DNA from: Pseudaeromonas sp963677375
GTDB lineage: Bacteria; Pseudomonadota; Gammaproteobacteria; Enterobacterales; Aeromonadaceae
DNA: 64,000 nucleotides
Assembly: GCA_963677375.2 (NCBI GenBank)
Contig: CAXXIF010000002.1
Coordinates: 149,820-213,819 of the forward strand
Direction of reading: 5' to 3'
Under the pieces are notes generated by a model. That model ran no database searches, had not been told where the DNA came from, and saw nothing but the letters and a program-made list of their open reading frames with translations. The translations under genes were made by a program, and so were the position numbers. Positions 37,915 through 47,662 of this stretch are shown here, piece by piece; positions within the stretch are counted from its first letter, which is position 1, and each line of letters starts with the position of its first letter.

Positions 37915-38655
37915 TTAACAGGCGGCCAATTCCGGTATGGGGGCATGACCGCGTTGATTCAAAAATGTCAGCAACCGTTCGGGCGAAGTATTCAGCAGCC
38001 GCTCCGGAGGAAAGCCGGTCTCCTCAATCAGCTGATGAGCATACGAAAAATCACCCAGGCTATAGGCCACATGGGCATCAGAGCCCAGAACCAGAGTCGC
38101 GCCCAGATCCCGCGCCACTTCAACAATCATGCGACAGTTGGCTTCACTCCCACGCCGGGAATAACTGAAGGAGGAGTTGTTCACCTCCAGCGCCACATGA
38201 TGGCTGACGGCGGCAGCCACCACCGCCGGAATATCAATCGGATAGGCGGTGTTTCCGGGATGGGTGATGACATCCACCTTGCCGCTACGAATGGCGTTGA
38301 TCATGGCACGAGTGTGGTTTTCCTGATCACTCGGGGCAAACACCGGTTCATGAAAGCCGGCCAGTATGATGTCCAGCCCTTCGTGCATGCGCTCGGAGCA
38401 ATCGATCTCGCCGAATACATTTTTGATATTGGCTTCAATGCCGCGCAAGATACCGACACCATCCACCACCCGGGGCAATACCCGTAAATTGATAAAGTGC
38501 CAGAAGTGCGGTGCATCGGCCATCTCGGGCCCGTGATCCGTGGTCGCAAACAGCCGGACCCCCTTGCGCTTGGCTTCCGCAATATAGTCATGGATGGTGC
38601 TGTAAGCGTGGGTGCTGGCTACAGTATGGCTATGAATATCAACTGGATAGTTCAT
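37915..38655 (-). CDS. ycdX: PHP-family phosphatase, YcdX-like
   Basis: A 246-residue protein. Metal-binding motifs of PHP enzymes are present: VDIHSHTVASTHAYST, ATTDHGPEMADAPH, IILAGFHEP, VDVITHPGN and LGSDAHVAYSLG. E. coli YcdX binds three zinc ions and is a phosphatase linked to swarming. Full length. The gene ends 22 bases before the start of the anchored protein. Confidence 0.92.
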   Translation of the reverse strand: MNYPVDIHSHTVASTHAYSTIHDYIAEAKRKGVRLFATTDHGPEMADAPHFWHFINLRVLPRVVDGVGILRGIEANIKNVFGEIDCSERMHEGLDIILAGFHEPVFAPSDQENHTRAMINAIRSGKVDVITHPGNTAYPIDIPAVVAAAVSHHVALEVNNSSFSYSRRGSEANCRMIVEVARDLGATLVLGSDAHVAYSLGDFSYAHQLIEETGFPPERLLNTSPERLLTFLNQRGHAPIPELAAC

Positions 38656-38970
38656 GATGTCTCAACCCCCGGGTCTGCATGTCCTGGCAGCATATCATAA
38701 ACACCGACGGACCGATTTAACTCAGGGGGAGAGCGTCCGTAAAATTACATCGCTCAGCAGCAACTCTCCCCCCCACAGACGCGGATGCACACTTGCCGGC
38801 TTGCTACTGGCCTGCTCGCGGGTCTGATCCCCTCAGCCCCACGCTCCCGATATGACTGTGAAAGCTAGAAAAGCGCCAGCAACAGCGAAAGCTGCAGACG
38901 CCACACCACCAGGCGGCCAGCAGTTGGCATTGAAGATCAGAGGCGAACCCGGAAGACAAAGCAGGCAAGT
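38656..38970. other. 315-bp gene-free stretch with an inverted repeat
   Basis: GGGGGAGAG (38725-38733) pairs with CTCTCCCCC (38764-38772), with a second inner pair GAGCG/CGCTC. No gene or U-run is apparent. The remainder shows no feature I can support. Confidence 0.5.
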
Positions 38971-40059
38971 TTACTCCAGTAACTCCTCCACACTACGGGG
39001 CTGACTCTGGGTACGGCTAAATTGGATGAAGGAGACGGTTTGCCATTGTGGGTCCAGTAGACGGGTAAACAGCGCGGAGTGCGGCGTAATCAAGGTGAAT
39101 AGCTTAAAATGCCGTCCCTTCGCAGGAGCCAGCCCGGCGTGCAGATCATGAATGGTCAGCAGAGCTTGTGCACCAGCGATGAAATGCCCGCCCCCCAGCA
39201 CAGAAACCTCGCCATGGGCCAACAAGGTGAGGATGGACGGAGAGGTATCGAGGGTACTCAGCCAGACATCCTGTCCCGGTTTACGACCTAGCTCCTTGAG
39301 TGCCCTCAAGGCCCCGAAGGCCATTTGGTCACTACCGGTCCAAATATGAGTGACCTCCGGATGGCGATGCAACAGCACCCGCATCTGGTTATAGGCAGTT
39401 TTCTCTTCCCACTGGCCAAAGACCTGCTGCAGCAAGACGGCTGAGGCATGCCCCTGTAGTTCCCCGAGCGCCGCCTCATCCCTCAGCAGCGAGGCGGGGG
39501 TAACCTTGTCGCCGGAGATCATCAAGACCTGAGCCGGACGGCTGGGTGTGACCGCCCCCTGCTGTAACAGGTTTCGCATGGTTTGTCGTCCAACCCATGG
39601 ATAATCAGGGACTATGGCGGGTAACAGATAGCGCTGCCAATGAGGATCACTTTGGATCTGCGCCTGTTGCCCCGGCTCCAGATCGCTGAGAATAAATTGC
39701 ACCGGGATGGGATAATGCACCAGCAGACGGAGGAGCCCCAACCCCATCTGGCGCTGGTTCACCAGAATGACGTAATCCGGCAGCGGCTTTCTTTTTAGCC
39801 GTTCAGCAAGATACTGCACCATGCGAACAGGGTCCCGGTCGGCATGAAAGACTTCCAACCGCAACCCCAACGAGGGAGCGGCGGCGGCCATCAGACGATC
39901 CACATCCCCCCAGAAACTCTCTTGAGCCCAACCGGGATTGATGAACAACACCAAGGGGGCGGCCTGTGAGTCGGATGCCGGTGCAGCCGCCACGTCACCA
40001 TTGGGTAACCACCAGCCCCAACAGGCCACAAGTAACATGAACCAGGGTCGATTTTTCAT
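38971..40059 (-). CDS. Periplasmic substrate-binding protein, sugar/LuxP-like fold
   Basis: About 362 residues with a signal peptide (MKNRPWFMLLVACWGWWLPN, cleavage near DVAAAPA). The mature protein has the two-lobe type I periplasmic-binding pattern: LVLFINPGWAQESFWGDVDR, DYVILVNQRQMGLGLLRLLV, VTHIWTGSDQMAFGALRALK, VWLSTLDTSPSILTLLAHGE. No transporter or sensor-kinase gene lies beside it, so the partner is unknown. ATG 40059 was chosen for the signal peptide; 40074 is an alternative. Confidence 0.75.
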   Translation of the reverse strand: MKNRPWFMLLVACWGWWLPNGDVAAAPASDSQAAPLVLFINPGWAQESFWGDVDRLMAAAAPSLGLRLEVFHADRDPVRMVQYLAERLKRKPLPDYVILVNQRQMGLGLLRLLVHYPIPVQFILSDLEPGQQAQIQSDPHWQRYLLPAIVPDYPWVGRQTMRNLLQQGAVTPSRPAQVLMISGDKVTPASLLRDEAALGELQGHASAVLLQQVFGQWEEKTAYNQMRVLLHRHPEVTHIWTGSDQMAFGALRALKELGRKPGQDVWLSTLDTSPSILTLLAHGEVSVLGGGHFIAGAQALLTIHDLHAGLAPAKGRHFKLFTLITPHSALFTRLLDPQWQTVSFIQFSRTQSQPRSVEELLE

Positions 40060-40488
40060 TGCATTCCATCTCATTTCAGGCAACCGGCTCGCAGCTTCTA
40101 CCCTTGAGCAGCGGTAGAAGTTCCAGATGTCCGCCATCACACAGCCCACAGCATCCCGCCCGGAGGTGCAGTAGATCACAGTCTCTCGACAGCCAACGAC
40201 AGCATCTCTCTGTTGAGGATAGTGGGTATTCCCGGGCTTGGCAGACGTATCGATGGGCATCGGGTTCGCCAACTGCAAATCTGCCCCTTATGAGTCCATG
40301 ATGAATCGATCCATCGGCGGATTGCCATCAGCAGCCCCGACTGACCAACAATCTGCGCCACGGAACAGCGGCTTTAGGGGTTGCTATGATTTTCTCCTTA
40401 AGTTCGCCCCAGCAGCCTGCTAGAATTTCGCCCCACTGATTTTTGCTACGCCGCCCGACGAACGGCGGCCCTAAAAGGTCCCAAACTC

Positions 40489-42213
40489 ATGCGTACCAGC
40501 CAATACCTGCTCTCTACCCTCAAGGAAACACCTTCCGATGCCGAAGTGATCAGCCACCAGCTGATGTTGCGTGCCGGTATGATCCGCAAACTGGCTTCCG
40601 GTCTCTATAACTGGCTGCCGACCGGATTGCGGGTGCTGCACAAGGTTGAAAACATAGTTCGTGAAGAGATGAATAATGCCGGGGCCATCGAAGTCTCCAT
40701 GCCCGTCGTGCAACCCGCCGAGTTGTGGGAAGAGTCTGGCCGTTGGGAACAATACGGCCCCGAGCTGTGCCGTCTGACCGACCGTCATCACCGTCCCTTC
40801 GTACTGGGCCCGACCCACGAAGAGGTGATCACCAACCTGGTTCGTTACGAAGTGAACAGCTACAAGCAGTTGCCGCTGAACCTGTACCAGATCCAGACTA
40901 AATTCCGTGACGAAGTGCGCCCCCGTTTCGGCGTCATGCGTGGCCGTGAATTCCTGATGAAGGATGCCTACTCCTTCCATATCGACAAAGCCAGCCTGGT
41001 CGACACCTACGGCAAGATGCACGCTGCCTACTGTGCCGCCTTCAGCCGCATGGGTCTGGACTTCCGTCCGGTACAGGCCGATACCGGCTCCATCGGTGGC
41101 ACCGGCTCCCACGAATTCCAGGTGCTGGCTGACAGCGGTGAAGATCTGATCGCCTTCTCCACCGGCTCTGACTATGCCGCCAACATCGAGATGGCCGAAG
41201 CTCTGGCACCGGCCGGTGAACGCCCGGCTGCCACGGCTGCACTGAGCGTGGTCGATACGCCGAACGTCCACACCATCGAGGAGGTCGCCGCCTTCTTTAC
41301 CGTCGCACCGAGCCAAATTGCCAAGACCCTGCTGGTGCTGGGCGAAGAGGACGACAAGCAGCAACAGGCGGTCATCGCCCTGGTGCTGCGTGGCGACCAT
41401 GAGCTCAACGACGTCAAGGCCGAGAAGCTGCCGGGCGTCGCCAAGCCGCTCACCTTCGCCAATGACGAGCAGATCAAGGCTGCTGCCGGTTGTGATGCTG
41501 GCTCCATTGGTCCCAAGGGCTTTGCCGGTCGCATCCTGGTCGATCGCGCCGCCGCCCATCTGGCCGACTTTATCTGTGGCGCCAACGAAACTGGCAAGCA
41601 CCTGACCGGCGCCAACTGGGATCGGGATATCAGCGGCTACGAAGTGGCGGATCTGCGCAACGTAGTGGAAGGCGACCCGAGCCCCTGCGGTCAGGGCACC
41701 CTGCTGCTCAAGCGCGGCATCGAAGTCGGCCATATCTTCCAGCTCGGCACCAAGTACTCCGAAGCCATGAAGGCGACTGTGCTGAACGAAGCGGGCAAAT
41801 CCACCGTGATGGAGATGGGCTGCTACGGCATCGGCGTCTCCCGCGTGGTCGCCGCCGCCATCGAGCAGAACTACGACGATGCCGGTATCATCTGGCCGGA
41901 TGCCATTGCGCCGTTCGAAGTCGCCATCATCCCGATGAATATGCACAAGTCCCATCGCGTCGCCGAGCTGGCCGAGCGCTTCTACAGCGAGCTCAAGGCC
42001 GCCGGTGTCGATGTGCTGTTTGATGATCGCAAGGAGCGTCCGGGCGTGATGTTTGCCGATATGGAACTCATCGGCATCCCCTACGCCATCGTCATCGGCG
42101 AGCGCGGCATCGACAGCGGTATCGTCGAATATAAAGAGCGCCGTGGCAGCGAGAAGCGCGAAGTGGCCATCGATGAAGTCGTCGCCCTTATCAAGAGCAA
42201 GCTGAGCCGTTAA
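40489..42213 (+). CDS. proS: Prolyl-tRNA synthetase, bacterial type with editing domain
   Basis: A 574-residue protein. MRTSQYLLSTLKETPSDAEV, class II motifs FRDEVRPRFGVMRGREFLMKD (about 140-160) and GCYGIGVSRVVAAAIEQ, with an insertion of about 180 residues between motifs 2 and 3 (from 230 to 390) that clears Ala-tRNA-Pro. C-terminal anticodon domain VLFDDRKERPGVMFADMELI. Followed by a strong terminator. Confidence 0.97.
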   Translation: MRTSQYLLSTLKETPSDAEVISHQLMLRAGMIRKLASGLYNWLPTGLRVLHKVENIVREEMNNAGAIEVSMPVVQPAELWEESGRWEQYGPELCRLTDRHHRPFVLGPTHEEVITNLVRYEVNSYKQLPLNLYQIQTKFRDEVRPRFGVMRGREFLMKDAYSFHIDKASLVDTYGKMHAAYCAAFSRMGLDFRPVQADTGSIGGTGSHEFQVLADSGEDLIAFSTGSDYAANIEMAEALAPAGERPAATAALSVVDTPNVHTIEEVAAFFTVAPSQIAKTLLVLGEEDDKQQQAVIALVLRGDHELNDVKAEKLPGVAKPLTFANDEQIKAAAGCDAGSIGPKGFAGRILVDRAAAHLADFICGANETGKHLTGANWDRDISGYEVADLRNVVEGDPSPCGQGTLLLKRGIEVGHIFQLGTKYSEAMKATVLNEAGKSTVMEMGCYGIGVSRVVAAAIEQNYDDAGIIWPDAIAPFEVAIIPMNMHKSHRVAELAERFYSELKAAGVDVLFDDRKERPGVMFADMELIGIPYAIVIGERGIDSGIVEYKERRGSEKREVAIDEVVALIKSKLSR

Positions 42214-42240
42214 TCACATCGCCATCCGCTGAAAAGCAAA

Positions 42241-42267
42241 AAGGATCCCTCGGGGTCCTTTTTTTTA
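42241..42267 (+). terminator. proS terminator
   Basis: AAGGATCCC-TC-GGGGTCCTT followed by TTTTTT; 9-bp stem with one G-U pair. Confidence 0.9.
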
Positions 42268-42348
42268 TGATGAAGCAGAACAGTTCTGAATGCAGATACG
42301 CCTATAACTTGTCTGTCGACGAAGTAGTCCAATATTCATTTTTCATGT

Positions 42349-43086
42349 TCATGATTGAATAAAAAATGTTTCCTGCTTTCTATGTGGCCCATTATTGTAT
42401 TCAAGCTGAACGAGCGATAGTCCTTGACGCTTAGCCAATGAATCAACTATTTTTCGATTAAATGGTCCATTCTGAGTGTCGCGAACATAGTCAGCAATTG
42501 ACATCCATTTTGCATCGGCTATTTCATCGAGATCATGGATATGAATAGTCTCTGATATTGGACTGAGTCGACAAACAAAATAGATATTGGATTTGCCAAA
42601 TTGAAATGGATGTGTAGTCGTAAAACCGACGACAGAATCAAAGATAGCTTCGATACCCGTTTCTTCAAACACTTCACGAACAATAGCTGATTCAATGTTT
42701 TCACCTAACTCAATGTGCCCACCGGGTAATTTATACCCTTTTTGTCCATGTTCTTTGATCACTAATATTTCATCACGGACATTGAGGACAATTGCACCGG
42801 CGCCCAGCGTATGAGTAGGGATAAACGGAATGAAAGTTGTTGTTGGCGATTTACGGATCAATGTTAATTCAGACTCAAGGCAATTATGAAATACAAACCC
42901 CAGACCGGTTGCTGAATTGACTAGATGTGATTTATCAATGGGAAGCGTCAGCCAGATAAGGTTTTTGTTTTCATTTATCGAAAAATCTACAATTTCTGCC
43001 AGTTGAATCTGAAACTCAGGTTCATTGTCAGGGATAGATAGTGAATCCACGATCAAACCATTAAATTTATCTAATATGAATTTCAC
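42349..43086 (-). CDS. Nudix hydrolase with N-terminal extension
   Basis: A 245-residue protein. The Nudix box is GGHIELGENIESAIVREV then FEETGIEA (about residues 123-145), with the conserved Gly, Glu and Arg-Glu-x-x-Glu-Glu. Residues 1-85 resemble the acetyltransferase-like domain that precedes the Nudix domain in plant-type Nudix enzymes. It hydrolyses a nucleoside diphosphate derivative; substrate unknown. AT-rich relative to proS and accA, first of four leftward islet genes. Confidence 0.88.
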   Translation of the reverse strand: MKFILDKFNGLIVDSLSIPDNEPEFQIQLAEIVDFSINENKNLIWLTLPIDKSHLVNSATGLGFVFHNCLESELTLIRKSPTTTFIPFIPTHTLGAGAIVLNVRDEILVIKEHGQKGYKLPGGHIELGENIESAIVREVFEETGIEAIFDSVVGFTTTHPFQFGKSNIYFVCRLSPISETIHIHDLDEIADAKWMSIADYVRDTQNGPFNRKIVDSLAKRQGLSLVQLEYNNGPHRKQETFFIQS

Positions 43087-43260
43087 TGCATCAGTCCTTA
43101 CTATCCAATAAGAAGATAACCATAAAAACAGAGGAGTATCAGTGCCATCCGGTGAGCGAAGTGAACGGGTATCAACTCATTGTTAGAGCGAACAACGGAG
43201 TTAATATCCAAACCAACGCATGAATAGAATCACAGATGATTAAGCGTTCTTGGATGACAA

Positions 43261-43866
43261 CTAAATAAGGCTTTTACATGTGCTTTTCTCGATGATTTTC
43301 TCGAAGATATCCATCAGCTCAGGATCATATTTCACTCCGGTTTCGCTATGCAATATGTTCATAATTTCAGAATGTGACTTTGCGATATGATAAGGTCTTG
43401 TAACCGCCATCGCATCATAGCTGTCCTCAATGGAAATGATCCGTGAACATAATGGAATATCATCGCCTGCGAGTTTGTCTGGATACCCTAATCCATCGAA
43501 TTGTTCATGATGATGACGAATCAATGTTGCTGCTTCTCTGGCTCCATCAAGTTCTGTTGCCAACATAATTTGCTCACCGATGATGGAATGTTTCTGCATG
43601 ACTTGCCATTCCAGTTCGTCAAACATACCTGGTTTAAGAAGCACGTGATCTGGAATGCCAATCTTGCCGATATCATGGAATGAAGCGGCAACTTTGAGGA
43701 TTTGGATCATGCCAGAAGGCAGGCTGCAGCTATAAGCGATTTCAGTAGACAAAATTTGCACCCGGTCGGAATGCAAACGGGTTAACGGATCTCGATACCC
43801 AAGAGCAACCGATAGCGCTTTTGTATATTGATATAAAGCATCGAACATTGGGTTATCAAGTTTCAT
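43261..43866 (-). CDS. HD-GYP-type phosphohydrolase, stand-alone domain
   Basis: A 201-residue protein made of the domain alone. GYRDPLTRLHSDRVQILSTE, the HD motif ASFHDIGKIGIPDHVLLKPG, HSIIGEQIM, HHHEQFDGLGYPDKLAGDDI and IISIEDSYDAMAVTRPYH are visible. HD-GYP enzymes degrade cyclic di-GMP. Here HHExxDGxGYP carries an extra His and the next motif has Ile-Glu-Asp where most members have Val-Ala-Asp, so activity is not certain. Part of the AT-rich islet. Confidence 0.85.
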   Translation of the reverse strand: MKLDNPMFDALYQYTKALSVALGYRDPLTRLHSDRVQILSTEIAYSCSLPSGMIQILKVAASFHDIGKIGIPDHVLLKPGMFDELEWQVMQKHSIIGEQIMLATELDGAREAATLIRHHHEQFDGLGYPDKLAGDDIPLCSRIISIEDSYDAMAVTRPYHIAKSHSEIMNILHSETGVKYDPELMDIFEKIIEKSTCKSLI

Positions 43867-43949
43867 CGCTATACCTCACAACTTCAGGAACAACCTAACA
43901 TATAGCCATAGCACAGGCACGAATAATTCGGAGCTGTTTTGATGCCTGT

Positions 43950-44288
43950 CTAGTCATCCCTGCCGATATAAGCATGAATTGATTTAATCTTACCTAGTTC
44001 ATCGTAAGATAATACATCCACAACGAATATGGTTTCTGATTTATCAACCATAATCTTAAGCTCGCCTGCTATCCCATCATTCGACTCATACAAATTTAGC
44101 ACCTCGATATCGATGGAATCGACGGACTGAAAATTCTTGCGTGTCTCCGCAGTAGCAGCCTCTTTTCCTGAGACTGAAATTTTCCAGTCTCTCAGCACTA
44201 TAGCGTCTGCAAACATCTCAGATACTTTTTGCAAGTCCTTTCTCGCATACGCATCCAGGTAAGCAATAAAACTTTCCTTATATAACAT
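43950..44288 (-). CDS. SnoaL/NTF2-like protein
   Basis: A 112-residue protein: SFIAYLDAYARKDLQKVSEM then FADAIVLRDWKISVSGKEAA and VDVLSYDELGKIKSIHAYIG. The helix-helix-sheet pattern with Asp near the start is that of the NTF2/SnoaL fold, used by small ketosteroid-isomerase-like enzymes or binding proteins. Substrate unknown. Islet gene, AT-rich. Confidence 0.75.
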   Translation of the reverse strand: MLYKESFIAYLDAYARKDLQKVSEMFADAIVLRDWKISVSGKEAATAETRKNFQSVDSIDIEVLNLYESNDGIAGELKIMVDKSETIFVVDVLSYDELGKIKSIHAYIGRDD

Positions 44289-44566
44289 TCGCCCCCCTAT
44301 TCCGAAGCATTATTGATATACATAAAATATAGGCTCTGTCCCAGTGATGTGTTACTTGGTTCAAAACCCGTCATCAGTTTGATGTCCGTCTGACATGCCA
44401 TCCCTACTATAGAGGATAAATAGCGTAACTTATTGATTAGGCCACGGGATGGCAATCTACAGATCGGGATTGAGTACATGACAAGCCACACATACAGTAT
44501 CAACTGTATGGCGATTCAGTCGCCTTTGGCGACGGGACTCTTATTGAGCAACAAGTCAGGTAAGTT

Positions 44567-45031
44567 TTATGGTTTAACCATATACAGACAATTCTCTAAT
44601 GGCATTTCGTCAGGATATTCAGAGAATTTGAATCCAAATTTCTCATAAGCTTTAATTGCGTTTTGGTTATGTGAAAAAACAAACAAGGAACATTCTTTTA
44701 CATTAAGCGCCTTGAGACCTAGTTCGCTGAGATGCTGCATTAGCACGGAGGCAACGCCTCTCCCCCTGAATTTGGGGCTGACAACTAATCTTCCTAAGTG
44801 ACACCTTCCTAATCGCTGGTAATACTGACCAAAGGCTAAAAGATCATGTTTGTTTGAGACAAGACAGAAAGAATTGAGTTTCTTGATGTTCAGATCTTCG
44901 ATAAAAGATTTTGAGTTAAATGGATACCTAAAATTTGGCCCTGACCAAATAACAAGCTTATCTTCACTTGGAAACCAAGTCATCATTTCTAACAGATGAA
45001 CATCAAGAGGTTGGATTAATTGCATATTCAC
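44567..45031 (-). CDS. GNAT-family N-acetyltransferase
   Basis: A 154-residue protein. The acetyl-CoA-binding motif is LGRLVVSPKFRGRGVASVLM then QHLSEL, followed by ECSLFVFSHNQNAIKAYEKF GFK, the usual GNAT end. Substrate cannot be inferred. Last of the four islet genes and AT-rich; a single acquired acetyltransferase is common in accessory islets. Confidence 0.88.
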   Translation of the reverse strand: MNMQLIQPLDVHLLEMMTWFPSEDKLVIWSGPNFRYPFNSKSFIEDLNIKKLNSFCLVSNKHDLLAFGQYYQRLGRCHLGRLVVSPKFRGRGVASVLMQHLSELGLKALNVKECSLFVFSHNQNAIKAYEKFGFKFSEYPDEMPLENCLYMVKP

Positions 45032-45496
45032 CTAACTTTGTATTACGAGTGTACTTATTATCGCCTGTAGCCGGCAGTAATACTGCAGTTTAATTTTCCA
45101 CAGCATGGAAATAAGTTGGCAATATAAAGCGAGCGACGATGGATGGAAGAACGGGCATCCGGATGCCAAGCTCGCTTTTTCTCAGGCAAAGCTACCGCCC
45201 TTGGCGTTGCAGCTACCACAAGCAGGGATTGGGTGCTCGATATGCTCACTAGCGTCCGTTGAGAAGCCACTCTAACCCCTGAGCACTCCCTTGCAAATCC
45301 CTGCTGCATACGAAAATCGAAACGACAGAAACGAAACACGAAGCGATAAATTAATAATGAACTGTGGATACCTGCTGCTGGAGTGGTGGGCAGCAAATTC
45401 ACTATGCCGTGAGAATGCCGCCACCGCGCCTGCAGGGATCTATTCACGGCGAATCTGCGCGTGCTCCCAGTCGAGATACATGATTATGAGCAGTTA
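45032..45496. other. 465-bp gene-free stretch with a hairpin
   Basis: AAGCGAGC (45127-45134) pairs perfectly with GCTCGCTT (45170-45177), enclosing a second stem GGATG/CATCC, then TTTCTC: possibly a rightward terminator without a gene before it. The leftward 129-codon frame at 45058-45447 is not protein-like. Probably remnant sequence at the islet border. Confidence 0.5.
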
Positions 45497-46480
45497 TCAC
45501 GCCTCGCAACGCACCAGCACCCGACCGGTGATCTGGCCTTGGGTAATGGCTTCGGCCGCCCCAATCGCCCCTTGCAATGTGACCTCCTGACAGGCCTGTT
45601 CATAGAAGCTGGCCGGTAATAATTCCCCCAGCCGCTGCCAGGCCTCGGCTCGGCGGGTCAAGGGGCACTGAACCGAATCCACCCCCTGCAAGCGGATATT
45701 GCGCAGAATAAACGGCATCACGCTGGAAGGCAGATCGGCGCCACCGGCCAGCCCACAGGCGGCAACGGCACCATTGTATTTCACTTGGGAAATGACCTTG
45801 GCCAGCATCTGGCTGCCGACTGTATCGATGGCACCGGCCCACAGCTGCTTGTCCAGTGGCTTGGCGGGACCGGCCCACTCCTCACGGCTCAGCACCCGGC
45901 TGGCCCCCAGCGCGGCCAGGTAGTCATGATTCTCGGCACGCCCGGTCACGGCCACCACCGGATAATCCAGCTGCGCCAGCAGACTGACAGCCACAGAGCC
46001 AACACCCCCACTGGCTCCGGTGACCAGCACCTCGCCTTGCTCCGGGCTGACACCGGCCTCTTCCAGCGCCATCACACACAGCATGGCCGTTAAACCTGCA
46101 GTGCCGATCTGCATCGCCTGCCGCTCGCTCAGGGTTTCAGGCAATAACAGCAGCCAGTCGGCCTTCAACCGGGCGCGGGTGGCCATGCCGCCCCAATGGT
46201 TCTCACCGACACCCCAGCCGGTGGAAAAGACGCGATCGCCGGGAGCAAAGCGCTCATCGGCCGACTCCAGGACCTCCCCAACCAGATCAATACCCGGGAT
46301 CATGGGCCAGTGGCGAACAATCGGACCTTTGCCGGTGATCGCCAAACCATCCTTATAGTTCAACGAGCTGTAGTGTACAGCCAGCAACACCTCGCCAGCG
46401 GGCAGGTTTGCCTCCTCAACATCCTGAACCCGAGCCAGAGTTTTTCCGTCTACCTGTTCCAACAATAATGCCTTGAACAT
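45497..46480 (-). CDS. acuI: AcuI/YhdH-type acrylyl-CoA reductase (NADPH)
   Basis: A 327-residue zinc-independent medium-chain reductase. MFKALLLEQVDGKTLARVQD, LNYKDGLAITGKGPIVRHWP, GWGVGENHWGGMA and the nucleotide-binding VLVTGASGGVGSVAVSLLAQ match YhdH/AcuI, which reduces acryloyl-CoA to propionyl-CoA. ATG 46480 gives the family start; the frame to 46537 is not conserved. Stands alone. Confidence 0.92.
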   Translation of the reverse strand: MFKALLLEQVDGKTLARVQDVEEANLPAGEVLLAVHYSSLNYKDGLAITGKGPIVRHWPMIPGIDLVGEVLESADERFAPGDRVFSTGWGVGENHWGGMATRARLKADWLLLLPETLSERQAMQIGTAGLTAMLCVMALEEAGVSPEQGEVLVTGASGGVGSVAVSLLAQLDYPVVAVTGRAENHDYLAALGASRVLSREEWAGPAKPLDKQLWAGAIDTVGSQMLAKVISQVKYNGAVAACGLAGGADLPSSVMPFILRNIRLQGVDSVQCPLTRRAEAWQRLGELLPASFYEQACQEVTLQGAIGAAEAITQGQITGRVLVRCEA

Positions 46481-46755
46481 ATCCCACCCGATGCTAAGAA
46501 ATGACCACAGCCCCCATTCTGCCACAGCTCTGGCCATCTGACGTTATATCCGGCGTCAATGGCTTGACACTCCCTTTCCTGCCAGGAAAAAATCGGCAAC
46601 AGCCGCCTTCCCTAAGCATGATTCAAGAGGGGTATCCAAACACGACATGATCATTAAACCCTTTTATTTCATCAGGATAGAGAGCCCATGAAAAATACAT
46701 GCGAGAAGCGGCCATGGCGGGTACAAGAATTGCTAAGTAATCGATAAGAACGTTT

Positions 46756-47652
46756 ATGCAGCAGGTGGCCGAGATGGAAAACCTTCAACTTATCAGCAGC
46801 TTTAGTCGTAGTGGGGAGTTGAGCCTGAACCACTATACGACCCATAGCCCTATCGCCAATCGGGAGAAGCTGGAGTTACTGGAAAGCCTGATGTCACAGG
46901 AAAAACTTGCCGACCTGCTGCAAACTTTTGCCGCCTGGGTGGCAAACCAGTTGCCGGTTTGCCGCATGGCTTACCACTTCATGACCCGTCGCATGAAACT
47001 GCTCGACAGCATGAAACGAGGCCAAAAACAGAGTTTCACCCTGCAAGACTCCCAGAAGCAGTATCTGGGCCAGCTGGATTACGAGCTGCAAGAGAACCTG
47101 GATCAGCAGCAACAGCGCAAGCTACAGCAGCTGCATCAACTGCTGGCCCAACCCCTGCGCCTATTTTTGCGGATGGAGCAGATGGACATGCAGAGCCGTC
47201 TCGATCACCTCACGGGTATCGGCAATCGTGCCTTCTTCGATGAATCCTTGCCCCGTGCCATCCAGCAGAATTTACGTAGCCCGGATGGACTGACCCTGGT
47301 CTTATTGGATCTGGATCGCTTTAAACAGATCAACGACACCCATGGCCATCCGGTAGGGGACAAGGTGCTCAAAGAGTTCGCCGATATTTTGACGCGCAGT
47401 GTGCGTGGCACCGACCAAGCATTTCGTCTGGGTGGGGATGAGTTTGCACTGCTGTTGCAACCGGCCGATGAAGATGCGGCACCCCGGGTACAGGCGCGCA
47501 TCAATTACCACCTGCTCAACAACCCGGAATTACAGCCACTCCAGGTGGGTAGCAGTCTGGGTTTTGCTCGTTGGAGCAAGGGACTGAATGCACAGGAACT
47601 CTATGCGCTAGCCGACCAGCAGCTCTACCGACACAAGCGCAGCCAGGGCTAA
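46756..47652 (+). CDS. Diguanylate cyclase (GGDEF)
   Basis: A 298-residue protein. The C-terminal GGDEF domain shows DHLTGIGNRAFFDESLPRAI, LVLLDLDRFKQINDTHGHPV and the active site FRLGGDEFALLLQ. The N-terminal 145 residues are helical and Gln-rich (QQQQRKLQQLHQLLAQPLRL) and lack a recognised sensor domain or membrane helix. It should make cyclic di-GMP in the cytoplasm. Confidence 0.92.
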   Translation: MQQVAEMENLQLISSFSRSGELSLNHYTTHSPIANREKLELLESLMSQEKLADLLQTFAAWVANQLPVCRMAYHFMTRRMKLLDSMKRGQKQSFTLQDSQKQYLGQLDYELQENLDQQQQRKLQQLHQLLAQPLRLFLRMEQMDMQSRLDHLTGIGNRAFFDESLPRAIQQNLRSPDGLTLVLLDLDRFKQINDTHGHPVGDKVLKEFADILTRSVRGTDQAFRLGGDEFALLLQPADEDAAPRVQARINYHLLNNPELQPLQVGSSLGFARWSKGLNAQELYALADQQLYRHKRSQG

Positions 47653-47662
47653 CTCCCGCTGT

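Noticed and set aside
43087..44566. Integron attC sites between islet genes
   Set aside because: Fragments such as GTTAGGT and TCTAACAA occur, but no paired RYYYAAC/GTTRRRY ends with an imperfect hairpin between them could be assembled.
44289..44566. Insertion-sequence remnant (GGCTCTGTCCC start)
   Set aside because: No terminal inverted repeat partner, target duplication or transposase frame is visible.
45058..45447. 129-codon leftward frame
   Set aside because: Composition is not protein-like, it has no ribosome site, and it is better explained as non-coding sequence with a hairpin.
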